Source: Bacteroidales bacterium (GTDB lineage: Bacteria > Bacteroidota > Bacteroidia > Bacteroidales > P3). Taken from it: 64,000 nt of DNA. Numbering within the stretch: the first letter of the stretch is position 1; the number at the start of each line of letters is the position of its first letter. Position numbers and translations under genes: made by a program. The stretch lies in contig JAGCUZ010000043.1 in the NCBI GenBank assembly GCA_017962615.1, positions 1 to 64,000 on the forward strand. Reading direction: 5' to 3'. The notes beneath the pieces are model-generated. The model was not told where the DNA came from. It saw only the letters and a list, made by a program, of their open reading frames with translations, and did not search any database. Positions 10,292-20,800 of this stretch are shown here, piece after piece.

Positions 10292-10319
10292 ACCATTTTC
10301 GTGAGGTCACGAAAATGGT
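10292..10319. repeat. 28-bp palindrome with 2-base centre
   Basis: ACCATTTTCGTGA at 10292-10304 is followed by GG and its exact reverse complement at 10307-10319. There is no T-run on either side, so it is not a typical terminator. It lies between two convergent units (barrel gene and pnp). The 10152-10437 gap otherwise holds the two terminators and, at 10184-10213, a degenerate copy of the 35-bp repeat found at 29375-29620. Confidence 0.75.
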
Positions 10320-10387
10320 CATCAACATTGATTCCCTGAGATTTGCAAGATTGCGTAGCTCAGCCTTTTTATTTTGTAGAAACAAAA

Positions 10388-10412
10388 GAGGATGCCCGTT
10401 TGGAGCATCCTC
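10388..10412 (-). terminator. Rho-independent terminator of pnp
   Basis: On the minus strand GAGGATGC (from 10412) pairs with GCATCCTC (to 10388) across a 9-base loop and is followed by TTTTGTTTCT. It lies 26 bases after the pnp stop. The plus strand also has a short T-rich tail, so it may work in both directions. Confidence 0.85.
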
Positions 10413-10437
10413 TTTGTTGTGATATTACGCTGTCGGC

Positions 10438-12708
10438 TTAGTGGCGACGGCCTCCGCCGTTGCCGGAGCTGCGGCGTTCGCCACCGTTGCCGCCTTCACG
10501 ACGGCCATGGCCACGGTCGCCACCCTCGCGGCGGCCACCACGGTCACCGTCGCGGCGCGGGCCGCGGGCGGGCTTCTCCTCTACATAGCCTTCGGGCTTG
10601 GGAAGGAGAGCCTTGCGGCTGAGCTTGATCTTGCCAGTCTTGTCGTCGAAGGCGATGACCTTCACCTCGAACTCGTCACCCTCTTCAATGAGGCCTTCAA
10701 GGGTCTCGGTGCGGCCCCACTGGTACTCGCTGATGTGCATCAGGCCTTCCTTACCGGGCAGGAACTCGAGGAACGCGCCAAACTCGACGATGCTGACCAC
10801 CTTGGCGGTGTAGACGTCGCCAACCTCGGGAACGGTGCAGATTTCCTTAATCCACTTGATGGCGGCAGCGATGTCGTCCTTGTTCTGCGAAGCAACGTCG
10901 ACGATACCGAACTCGCCCTCTTCCTCGATATTGATGATGGTGTTGGTCTCGGCCTGAATCTTCTGGATGACCTCGCCACCCTTGCCGATGACGGCACCGA
11001 TGAAGTCTTTGGGTATCTTGATTTGTTCGATGCGCGGCACGAAGTCTTTGTAGTCGGCACGAGGCTCGGGGATGGTTTCGAGAATCTTGTCGAGGATGTG
11101 GAGACGACCCTGACGAGCCTGCTCGAGAGCCTTGGCCAGCACGTCGTAGCTGAGGCCATCGACCTTGATGTCCATCTGGCAGGCGGTGATACCGTCGCGT
11201 GTGCCGCAGACCTTGAAGTCCATGTCGCCGAGGTGGTCCTCGTCGCCGAGGATGTCGCTCAGCACGGCCCACTTGTCACCCTTCGAGATAAGACCCATGG
11301 CGATGCCCGCCACAGGCTTGCGCAGCTTGACGCCGGCATCCATCAGCGCCATACAGCCGGCGCAGACGGTGGCCATGGAGCTGGAGCCGTTGGACTCGAG
11401 GATGTCGGAAACCACGCGGATGGTGTAGGGGCATTCCGACTCGGGCGGAAGCACCTCCTTGAGGGCGCGCCAGGACAGATGGCCGTGGCCCACCTCGCGG
11501 CGGCTGGTGCTGCCGGAGCGTTTCACCTCGCCAGTGGCGAAGCCCGGGAAGTTGTAGTGAAGGAGGAAACGACGCATGCCCTCGATAACGGCGCCGTCGA
11601 TCTTCTGCTCGTCGAGCTTGGTGCCCAACGTACAGGTCGATAGCGACTGCGTCTCGCCACGGGTGAAGATGGCGCTACCGTGAGCCGAAGGCAGGTAGTC
11701 GGTCTCGCACCAAATGGGGCGTATCTCGTCGAGCTGACGACCGTCGAGACGTGTGCGCTCGGCCAGCACCATATCGCGCATGGCCTCACGCTCGGTGTCG
11801 TGGTAGTAGCGGTCGATCATAAACTTAATCTCGTCGGTGAGGGTCTCTTCGGTATAGTTGGCGTCGATGAACTCCTGCTTGATGGCGGCGAAGCCCTCTT
11901 CGCGCTGATGCTTGTTTGCGATGCCCTGCTTGCTGAAGTCGTAGCACTTCTGGTAGACGGCGTCGTGGAGGCGCTGACGCAGTTCCTCGTCGTTCACCTC
12001 GTGGCAGTACTCGCGTTTCTCGGTCTTGCCAGCCTCTACGGTGAGTTCGGCAATGACGCGGCACTGAGTCTTGATGGCCTCGTGGGCAGCCTTGAGAGCG
12101 TTGAGCATAACGCTTTCGCTGACCTCTTTCATCTCGCCCTCAACCATCATGATGTTGTCCTCGGTGGCGGCGACGATAAGGTCGAGGTCGGCGCGCTCGA
12201 TGTCCTGCATGGGGGTGTTGATGACGTACTGACCGTCGAGGTAGCTGACGCGCACCTCGCTGACGGGACCGTTGAAGGGGATGTCGCTGACGGCGAGAGC
12301 CGACGCGGCGGCAAGGGCTGCCAGCTGGTCGGGCATGGTGTCGTGGTCGCCGCTGATGAGGGTGATGTTCACCTGCACCTCAGCATGGAAGTTGTCGGGG
12401 AAGAGTGGACGCAGTGCGCGGTCGACCAGACGGGCGATGAGGATTTCGTGCTCCGAAGGACGTGCCTCACGCTTGAAGAAACCGCCGGGGAAGCGTCCCA
12501 TGGCGGCGTATTTTTCCTGATAGTCAACAGTGAGCGGCATGAAGTCGACGTTCTCGCCCACCTCTTTCTTGGAACAGACGGTGGCCAAAAGCATTGTGTT
12601 GTTCATGCGTACAACGGCAGCTCCGTCGGCCTGTTTGGCCAGCTTGCCGGTCTCGATTTCGATCATGCGGCCATCGCCGAGGTCGAATTTTTTAGTGATA
12701 ATGTTCAT
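10438..12708 (-). CDS. pnp: Polyribonucleotide nucleotidyltransferase (PNPase)
   Basis: 3'-5' phosphorolytic exoribonuclease acting in mRNA turnover, 756 residues, the usual length plus a tail. Two RNase PH-like domains occupy about 1-220 and 305-540, joined by a helical linker. The KH domain near 560-620 shows the GXXG loop as GKGG, and the S1 domain is near 630-700 ([20 protein letters not shown]). The last 45 residues are a low-complexity Arg/Gly tail rich in RRDGDRGG and GGRRH; such tails occur in Bacteroidota RNA-binding proteins, and extra RNA binding is inferred. It has its own promoter (12834-12841) and terminator (10388-10412), although rpsO lies upstream in the same direction as in many bacteria. 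Confidence 0.97.
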   Translation of the reverse strand: MNIITKKFDLGDGRMIEIETGKLAKQADGAAVVRMNNTMLLATVCSKKEVGENVDFMPLTVDYQEKYAAMGRFPGGFFKREARPSEHEILIARLVDRALRPLFPDNFHAEVQVNITLISGDHDTMPDQLAALAAASALAVSDIPFNGPVSEVRVSYLDGQYVINTPMQDIERADLDLIVAATEDNIMMVEGEMKEVSESVMLNALKAAHEAIKTQCRVIAELTVEAGKTEKREYCHEVNDEELRQRLHDAVYQKCYDFSKQGIANKHQREEGFAAIKQEFIDANYTEETLTDEIKFMIDRYYHDTEREAMRDMVLAERTRLDGRQLDEIRPIWCETDYLPSAHGSAIFTRGETQSLSTCTLGTKLDEQKIDGAVIEGMRRFLLHYNFPGFATGEVKRSGSTSRREVGHGHLSWRALKEVLPPESECPYTIRVVSDILESNGSSSMATVCAGCMALMDAGVKLRKPVAGIAMGLISKGDKWAVLSDILGDEDHLGDMDFKVCGTRDGITACQMDIKVDGLSYDVLAKALEQARQGRLHILDKILETIPEPRADYKDFVPRIEQIKIPKDFIGAVIGKGGEVIQKIQAETNTIINIEEEGEFGIVDVASQNKDDIAAAIKWIKEICTVPEVGDVYTAKVVSIVEFGAFLEFLPGKEGLMHISEYQWGRTETLEGLIEEGDEFEVKVIAFDDKTGKIKLSRKALLPKPEGYVEEKPARGPRRDGDRGGRREGGDRGHGRREGGNGGERRSSGNGGGRRH

Positions 12709-12833
12709 TTGTTTTTATTGTTTTCGTTTACTTTACCGCAGCCTCGGGGACCGTCCCCAAGACCCATAAAAGTGTTAATATTCAAAGTTCTATCTCCTTC
12801 GGCAGGCATCTACAGACCGGCAAAAAGAATGTG

Positions 12834-12841
12834 CAAATATA
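12834..12841 (-). promoter_or_regulatory. Promoter -7 box for pnp
   Basis: Minus strand TATATTTG followed by CA, matching TAnnTTTG. It leaves a 5' leader of roughly 115 bases before the pnp start at 12708. Confidence 0.6.
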
Positions 12842-12920
12842 CGAAAAATCCCTGACATACAGAAAATAAATTTGTACAACCAATAAAAAGACGGCAACGG
12901 AAGCCCGAAGACAATGCAAT

Positions 12921-12949
12921 AAAAAACCTCCCATTTTGCAACGGGAGGT
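12921..12949 (-). terminator. Rho-independent terminator of rpsO
   Basis: On the minus strand ACCTCCC (from 12949) pairs with GGGAGGT (to 12926), then six T. It lies 32 bases after the rpsO stop and separates rpsO from pnp. Confidence 0.85.
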
Positions 12950-12980
12950 CAACCATAACCAAATAAATATGAAAAACTAT

Positions 12981-13250
12981 TTACTTTCTCAGATTTAGTT
13001 TCTTGATGATGGCACGATAACGCTCGATATCCTTCTCTTTCAGATAGTCGAGCATTCTGCGGCGTTTACCAACGAGCATCACCAAAGCCCGTTCGGTCAC
13101 CTGATCCTTCTTGTTTTCCTTCATCAGCTCGGTGAGGTGCTGAATCCTGTACGTAAAGAGAGCTATCTGCGATTCGGCCGAACCACTGTCTCCTGCGGAT
13201 TTTCCATACTGCGAGAAAACTTCTTGCTTCTTTTCTTTAGTTAAATACAT
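12981..13250 (-). CDS. rpsO: 30S ribosomal protein S15
   Basis: 89 residues, the standard S15 length. S15 binds the central domain of 16S rRNA early in small-subunit assembly. The sequence shows the family core: KSAGDSGSAESQIALFT, the HLTEL...NKKD segment, and the C-terminal VGKRRRMLDYLKEKD...R. The ATG at 13250 follows an AT-rich leader with no Shine-Dalgarno, as is usual in this group. It is monocistronic here, with a promoter at 13299-13306 and a terminator at 12921-12949. The 13251-13533 gap holds that promoter and AT-rich sequence with nothing else I can identify. Confidence 0.97.
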   Translation of the reverse strand: MYLTKEKKQEVFSQYGKSAGDSGSAESQIALFTYRIQHLTELMKENKKDQVTERALVMLVGKRRRMLDYLKEKDIERYRAIIKKLNLRK

Positions 13251-13298
13251 AAATGTTTTTTCTTCTTTCTTGTTTTTCTAAATTCATAAAAACGGTTG

Positions 13299-13306
13299 CA
13301 AAAATA
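13299..13306 (-). promoter_or_regulatory. Promoter -7 box for rpsO
   Basis: Minus strand TATTTTTG followed by CA, about 50 bases before the rpsO start; matches TAnnTTTG. Confidence 0.6.
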
Positions 13307-13533
13307 CGCTTTTTTTTTCAATCGGCAATGCTTTTATTGAAAAAAAATAAATACGCCGCATTATAACACTCATTATCCACAATTTACACAACACAAATCT
13401 TTCATAAACCATTCCGTTCACCTATTGTTTTTGGCATATTATACAACCGCAATTCCTGTTTTTTGCACCTTTCGGCATAACTTATCAACAAGATTATTCA
13501 CAACGAGCGACACACCAATCTTTTACACCATTA

Positions 13534-14826
13534 TCACGCCTGTTTCAGCCTTACATGCAGTGTGCGAGCTGTCGCCTCCCCCACCCTTGCATTGTTGGAT
13601 GCCCGGTGGCCAACCACCCACAGGATGGTGTCGTCGGCATCGCACAAAAGCCACGCCGAGTCCTTCTCGAACAACGAAAACTTGTTGTTGCTGAAGTAAT
13701 CGCTCAACAGCTGGCCACCCTTCATGCCGAACGGCACGAACCTGTCGCCGTTGCGCCAATGGCGCAGATGCAGCGGAAAGCGCAGCCTGTCGGCATCGAA
13801 CAACGCCTCCGTCCTCGGCACGCGGCAATCGGCGGGGCAGCCCTCTTCCAACTGATAATCCAGTTCGGGCTGCTCGTCGGCATGTTCCTGCACCGGACGC
13901 AGCACCACCTGGCCTCGGTCCTTCAGCAGTATGTACTGCGGCGAGAGTATCTGCCTGCCCGACGTGTCGGCCTGCATTGACAGCAAAGTATCGACATCGG
14001 CGGCGCTGAAGCCGTATGGACGCAGCATCTCGAAGAGATAAGTACGGCGCGGCTCCGCGAGGTTTTGCACCGACGACCACTCGATGCGTATCTCCTCGCC
14101 ATCCTGGCGGAAAAGCTTCTGGCGTTCATTCTCCACTGCCTGACGGAACACAGCCTCGGTCTCGGCCAGGCGCGCTATGTTGTCCTGCATTACGCGGTCT
14201 ATCGACGGCGACAGCTGGCGCAGCAACGGCATCAGCTGATGGCGCACTGCGTTGCGGCGGAACTGGACATCGGAGTTGGTACTGTCGGTGACATACTGCA
14301 ATTCCTCCTGCGCCACCAAGGCATCTATCTGGTCGCGGCCGAACGGCAACATAGGGTGCACAATATAGCCGTTGCGCGGACGTATGCCATGCAGGCCTGC
14401 TATGCCCGTGCCGCGCATCAGGTTGAGGAAGAAAGTCTCGGTAGAGTCGTCGCGATGGTGGGCTGTCGCTATGCAGTCATAGCCGTGAGCCACACGCAGA
14501 CGCTCGAAGTAGTCGTAGCGCAGCTTGCGCGCCGCCTCCTCTATGGATAGGTGTTCGGCGGCAGCCACACCGCGTGTGTCGAAATGCGTCACATGGCACT
14601 CCACGCCGTACTCACGAGCCAGGCTGCGCACAAAAGCCTCGTCGCGGTCGCTCTCCTCGCCACGCAGGTGGAAGTTGCAATGGGCTATGCTGAAGTTGTA
14701 GCCTCCACGGTGCAGCAGCCAGCATAACGACACCGAGTCCTTGCCGCCACTGACGGCGGCAAGGACTCGGCTGTTGCTGTCGAAGAGCTGTTGCTTCGCT
14801 ACAAAGCGGTTAAACTCATCGAGCAT
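13534..14826 (-). CDS. tilS: tRNA(Ile)-lysidine synthase
   Basis: TilS uses ATP to join lysine to C34 of the CAU-anticodon tRNA(Ile), so that it reads AUA; it is essential in most bacteria. The 430 residues match the full-length family. The N-terminal N-type ATP pyrophosphatase domain carries the P-loop SGGKDS at 26-31 and downstream AHHRDDSTETFFLNLMRGT; the C-terminal tRNA-binding domain includes RNGDRFVPFGMKG near 365. The start ATG lies 11 bases inside the end of the 3916-residue surface-protein gene upstream, so the two are probably translationally coupled, and no separate promoter is visible. Confidence 0.96.
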   Translation of the reverse strand: MLDEFNRFVAKQQLFDSNSRVLAAVSGGKDSVSLCWLLHRGGYNFSIAHCNFHLRGEESDRDEAFVRSLAREYGVECHVTHFDTRGVAAAEHLSIEEAARKLRYDYFERLRVAHGYDCIATAHHRDDSTETFFLNLMRGTGIAGLHGIRPRNGYIVHPMLPFGRDQIDALVAQEELQYVTDSTNSDVQFRRNAVRHQLMPLLRQLSPSIDRVMQDNIARLAETEAVFRQAVENERQKLFRQDGEEIRIEWSSVQNLAEPRRTYLFEMLRPYGFSAADVDTLLSMQADTSGRQILSPQYILLKDRGQVVLRPVQEHADEQPELDYQLEEGCPADCRVPRTEALFDADRLRFPLHLRHWRNGDRFVPFGMKGGQLLSDYFSNNKFSLFEKDSAWLLCDADDTILWVVGHRASNNARVGEATARTLHVRLKQA

Positions 14827-17800
14827 AGACCATCTTTCGCATCAGGCGTTGACCGTTGCACTCGATGCCATAGTAGTACACACCCGCCGACAGTTTCGGG
14901 TCGGCAAAGTCGATCGAGTGGTTGCCGGCGTTGTAGTGCTTCGTCTGCTGATAAACCATGCGGCCCATGTCGTCAACGACGAAGAACCTCACGCTACCGG
15001 CCTCGGGCGTATAGAAGTCTATGCGCGTAGAATGCTCGTAGGGGTTGGGGTAGTTCTGCTCAAGTACCGGCGTCACGCCGCCCTGCACCGCAGGTATATC
15101 CTCGAAGAGGTTCACCACCTCGATGACGCTCGTCTGGTCGTTCTCGCGGTTGCTGTCGCCGTTCACATTCACGTAACCCGTACCCTGATACGACCTCGAG
15201 GAACTCTTCGACACCGTGCCACCAAGCTCTATGAAATAGGTACGACCCGGCTCTATCTGACGTATCGTGCCGCGCACTTGTGTCGTAGCCGACAGCGTTA
15301 CGCCGTTGATGATGGCCTGAAGGTTTATCTGCTTAGTACATATCATGTTGCCCATGTTCTGTATCTGGATGCGTGCACGGCAGTTGTCGCCGCGGTTCTC
15401 CTCCAGCTGTACCTTTATGGCCTTGATGTCAACATACTGCGACGCAATCACGTTGGTGGTGTCGTTGCTGTTGTCGTTGTCGCCGTCAATATGCACAAAG
15501 GCCTTGACGGTGCTACGGTCTGCGCTTCCCGACAGGCGGGTGCCGAACACATGGTATCCGTTGTTGAGCGCGGCCAGCGGCTCGGCTCTGTAGTGCGTCT
15601 CTACCACTGCCGTCGTCGGGTCGTTGTTGTACCAGTAGCCCACCATGAAGTTGTTGGCGCCCCTGGCACCTACGTTGGCAATCACCAGCTCCACGTTGTT
15701 GTTGCCGTCAATCACAATCTCGTGTGCCTTCAGGTCGGTTATGGCACCTATACCGCTGATACGTTTCGTAATGGTGTCGTTATGCAGATACATGTCACCC
15801 TGCATGGCAGTGAACGCCTTTATGCTCATCGAGCCCATCGACGTCTTCGCCTTGGTTCTGAAAGTGTAGTTGTAGTACTCCATCGACGAGAGGCTCCGCC
15901 CAAGCAGGTTGCTGAAGTTCACCGTCTCGGTCACCGTGCGGCCGCCGTTGAATATATAACTCACCTGCGTCGAGGATATGGGGTTCTGTCCGAAGTTGCG
16001 CATCCTCACCGTAACGGTTATCGAGTCGCCGCCCACCACACGGTCTGTCGGTGTCAGGAACTCCACGAGGCTAATATCGTCGTCAAGCGGCGTCAGCGTG
16101 AAGCTCTTGCAAGTCGAGTCGTTGTCCCAGTACCAGTCAGCACTCATCTTGGTGAAGGCGCAGATTTCAAACGTATCCGGAAACTCGCTCGTCACCGTGA
16201 ACGGAGTCGAGAATGTATAGGTCACCGAGCCGTCCGGAGGCAGCGTACCTGTAAAGGTTCCGTACTTCGGCAAGTTAGCGCCGTAGTGTGTGTAGCACAG
16301 CGTTACCGAGTGCAGCGTGTCGTAGCCGTAGTTGTGTATCGACACCCTGGGACTGATCACCTGACCCAGCTGCGGCCTCGTCGGCTGTATTATATTTGTA
16401 ACACCAACGTCGACGGCACGGCGGGCACGACCCACCTTGAAGTCGTCGATAGCCACGCCGTCGCATGCCGATGCTCCGATCTGCGAACGGAACACGAAAC
16501 GGAACTGCATGTGCGACGGGAAGGTATAGCCGTCGGTCGAAAGCTTTCTAACTATATAACGGCTGCTGCTGCCTGTAAATCCGTCGTTGTCATCGTACCA
16601 CAGCGTATCGCTCGACGAGCCAAGCACTTCCCAATTGCCTTGCCAGTTCGTGTATTCCAGCGTCAGCGCCGAATTGGACCCTATCGACTTCTTAATCCAG
16701 AACACCAACGTATCCGGACGTATCTGTGATATATCGATAATTGGCGAGTACAGCAGGCTCACGTTGCCCCTGTTGCCCGGCGTTATAGTGCTGTTGATGC
16801 TCGTGGCCCACACCTTGGTGCCGCTCACGGCCGAGTTTATGGTACTCTTATGCGGCTCGCCGCGCTCCCAGTAGTTCTCCGTATAGCGGTTGTATCCGCG
16901 CGGAGCGTACCACCTGTCGCGCCCCTCGAAGTCGTCGTACAGTATAAGCGTCACCGTCTCAAACAGGTGGTACTGATACCATGTCGAGTCGTTGGTAGTG
17001 TCGGCATCGGCCAAGTCTCTCAAGTAGATGCACATGTCGGTGGTGCCCCTCGAGAACGAGTGGGTGTCGAGCGTCACCAGCGTGCTGTGGCCAGGCTGCA
17101 AGTTGCCCTGCCATGTCTTCGAGCCGAAGTCGCTGGGACCCGGGTCACCGTCGACATACTTGTAATATATGTCGGCCGATGTTACAGGCTGGCTGCCGTT
17201 GTTCACAAGCATGAACGACACAGCATGGCTGTCGGTCGAGAATATAGCGCTGCGAGGTGCCACTATACGGCCAATGGCCAGGTCGAGCGGTTTGGGATTA
17301 CCCTCCACATAGAGCAGGTAGTCCTGCACGTGGCCCGACGAGAACGTCGGGCATCCCGAGGCCGGCGCCGATGCAAACTCCTGCAATACCACGCGCATAC
17401 GCATGTAGCCGTACAAGGCGTTGTTCGGCACCGTGTACAAATAATGATACGGATGCAGGGCAATAACGCGGCTGTGCGTGATTATCTCGGTGTTGTCGAA
17501 CACTCCGTCGCGGTTGTAGTCCACAAACACCGTGAGGTAGCCCGAGGTGGTGTCGTCGGCCGAGTTGAGGCTGTTCTCAAACTCCACCGTGAGCGTGTCG
17601 ACCGTGCCGCGTGTCACCTTCAGTGCCGGCACGCCGGGGTCGAGAGCGGCTATATCGCCAAAGTTCACATATTTATAACCGCCTGCGCGTATTGAGTTGT
17701 CGAGGGTCGAATAGCTCACTCGCGTAATATCCATACCATCTGAGTTCTGCAGCGTAGGCGCACAATAGGTGGTCTGCGCCAGCGTCGAAAACTCGTAGTC

Positions 17801-20800
17801 AGTCATCATAGTGTCGTTCATCGGCGTCATCTCGTTGGGCAGCGATGTCCAAGCCTTAATTGTATACGAAGCTGCAGCACTTATCGCATTCGGCAGCTGC
17901 AGCAGCGAGTCGAAGGTGTACACCACCGTGTCGCCCGGCTGCACCGTCATCGGGCAGGTCTCCGTTACCGTCTGCAGCGGCGTGGGGTTGCCTGCTCTGC
18001 GCAGCTGATATGTCACGGGTATGTTCGAGAAAGGCTGAAGGCCGTAGTTGATTATCGACACCTTCACCGTATCGTCAACCATATACACCTTGTTGTAAGG
18101 TGCCAGCACCGACTTCACGGCGGCGTCGTAGTCCACCGAGGCGGCCACGCGCACCGTCACCGGCGAGAAATAGCTCGTGCAGTTCTGAGCAGTCCTCGAA
18201 GCCAGATAGTAGGTAGCATTCTGGAATAGCTGAGGCGTCTTCCACCGCCACGACAATGCCACGTTCGAGTGGGTGTAGAAATGCGTCTGGGTGGAGTCGT
18301 CAAACCACAGTATGGCGAGGTTGTTGGCCTGCGTAGCGTGGATAGTGTCCCATGTACTGTAGGGTATCGTCATGTCGTTCACCACCGGTGCCTGCGGCCT
18401 GTAGTACGAGTTGATATTGCCGGTAAGGTTGGTGGTGTCGTTCTCCTCGTGCAGGTCGTATATGTAGCTTGCCCACGAACGCATCCTCACCGTTATGTTC
18501 TGGTCCACCCCGTGGGGATAGATGTCCACCGGCGTGAAGAATGTGAATGTCTCTGTAGCGTTGGGCATCAGCGGCTGAGTCAGCGTGTACTGCTCCACAT
18601 GGGTTTGCGGCAGGTTGGGCACCGTCACTCCGTTGGTGGTCAGTGTAGCCTCGTAGCCTATGGTAATGGGTATGTTGACCGGGAAAGCCTTCTTGCCTTC
18701 GTTCCTCACCGTAATCTGCACCGGTGCGGCTACAAGGTTGCAGCCTCCCGACACCGAGGTGGTCTGGGCTCTCAGGTTGTATGCAGGAGCAAGGAATATC
18801 AGCGTGTCGAAGGTGATGTCCTGAGTGTCGAGCTGCATGTGCAGACGCACCAGCTGAGTGTCCATAACGCCCAGTATCGTGGGTATCATCACCGTGTCGA
18901 TACACGAGCTCGACGAAGCTATCTGGCTGATAGTTTTCACGCTCGAAGTACAAGCGGAGCATCCCACAACCTCGGCATACCACGGCACGTTGTTCTCGAT
19001 TGCCGTACCGTTGTTGTATATCATCACTATGACGCGCACCGAGTCGCTCTCTATATGTATCGGGTTGTTGATGTTGGCAGGCATGTACGGCTCGCGCACC
19101 TCGAGGAAGCTGAGGTCGTGCGTAGCACGTGCAAACTCGTGCGCACCAATCGTCGGGCCGGGTATCTGCGGACGTATGTTGCCGTCGATGTCGTACTGCA
19201 CATCGCCGTTGTACTGTCCCAGTTCCACAAAGCTACCCACAGCCAGGTGCAGATCCGACTCGTTGATGAAGTACGGACGTATCTCCATCGAGTTGGGGTC
19301 TTGACCATTGGCGCTTCTCAACGCCGCCAGGTCGACATTGTCGGCACCCCAGTAGGCAAACTTGCCTGCTCCCGAGGCCGGCGTGCTCGAATAGTAGTTG
19401 TTGTAGTTGGTGGTGCTAACGTTGGCCGCGCTCTGCACATAATAGCTGTAGCCGCAGCTGAAGTTGGAGAATATGTTGTTCAGCACCTGCACGTCGCTGC
19501 TCGGCAGCGCCACGCTGAACGAGCGCGTGGTGTTGGCGTTGGCTCCGGCATACAGATAGGTGGTGTTGAAGTAGACGTTGACAAAGGTGGAGCTGTCAAT
19601 CCAGATGGCGCTCGACACCAGGCTGGCCACACCGGCACCCGACACCGACACCATGTTGTTGTAAAGCTTGCTGCGCACATTCGACGTGGCGTTGCACTGC
19701 GACATGTATATACCGCGTTTGCCGCCCGAAGCGTTGTCTACAAGTATTATCTTGTTGCTCTCGATGTCGGCGCAGCCGCTGTGCTGTGCAAGGTAGATGC
19801 CGTGCAACGGCTTGCCGCTTACGGTGAGACCCGACTGGATGATGTTGCCTATGATGGTCACATTTGATGCCCTGCGCAACTGTATACCCATCACCCAGAA
19901 GTGGCGTATCTCGTTGTTTGTAAAGGTGATGTGGTGCGAACTGCCTTCCACTACGATATTGCTGCGCACAGCGTAATAGGCGCTGTCGAACGAGTTGTTC
20001 TCGAAAGTGAGGTACGTCACGTCATCGCCTACCACCACGCCGCAGGCGTTCACTTGCTGCTGCGGGTTGGCATTGGCGAAATACAGCGACGGTTTCACCT
20101 TTATAAGACAGTTGCGGAAGGTGATATGCTCCGAGTTATCGATCTTGACAACATTCGAGAACATGTTGGCCGGAGCCGTGGCGGTGCTGGCACTGTAGAA
20201 GGTGATGCTTTGGAAGTTATAGTAGGCCGCACCGTTGAGACTCATCACATAGTTGCCTGCCGCATCGGTAGGCGCATAGCGCAGCACCACCGAGGTGCTG
20301 TCGTTGTTGGCCGAACGGAAGGTAACCGTATTGTTGGTGCTCACGCCGTCAACCCAGCCAAGCTCTATCTGCTCGTTGTAGGTGCCTGCCTGCACGTTGA
20401 ACACCACCGGACCGGCCACGCCGGCATGGTTCAGCGTGTCTATAGCCGTTGTGAAGTTGCTGTAGTTGCCCGATGCTCCTATGGTGTACACGCCGGCGCA
20501 GAACCTCACGTTGATAGTTCTCTCTATGGTGTCGTTGGTGTGCTGCTGGTCACCCGGCACTGTCAGGATGGCTTTTATGGTGTGACGGCCCGGCGTGAAC
20601 CGCATCGACGCCAGCGTCACCGAGGTACTCTGCGACCTGCTGAGGTTGGTGGTGTTGCTTATGGTGTTCTGCTGCACGCCGTCAATCCAGCAGTTCAGGG
20701 TATACGACGTTACGGCGTTGGTACCGTTGTTGGTCAGCGTAGCCGTCAGCGGTATGGCGCTGCACGACGTGTAAACCGCCGTGTCGCTGCCTGCAGGCCA

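Noticed and set aside
10292..10319. Terminator for the barrel gene
   Set aside because: No T-run on either side and a hairpin with T-run already lies at 10158-10181.
10441..11643. Plus-strand frame of 400 codons opposite pnp
   Set aside because: PNPase on the minus strand is certain; this is its complement and begins with an Ala/Thr run opposite the Arg/Gly tail.
14741..16729. Second long plus-strand frame (662 codons) across tilS and the giant gene
   Set aside because: Same reason: opposite to two confident genes and of low-complexity Val/Arg/His composition.
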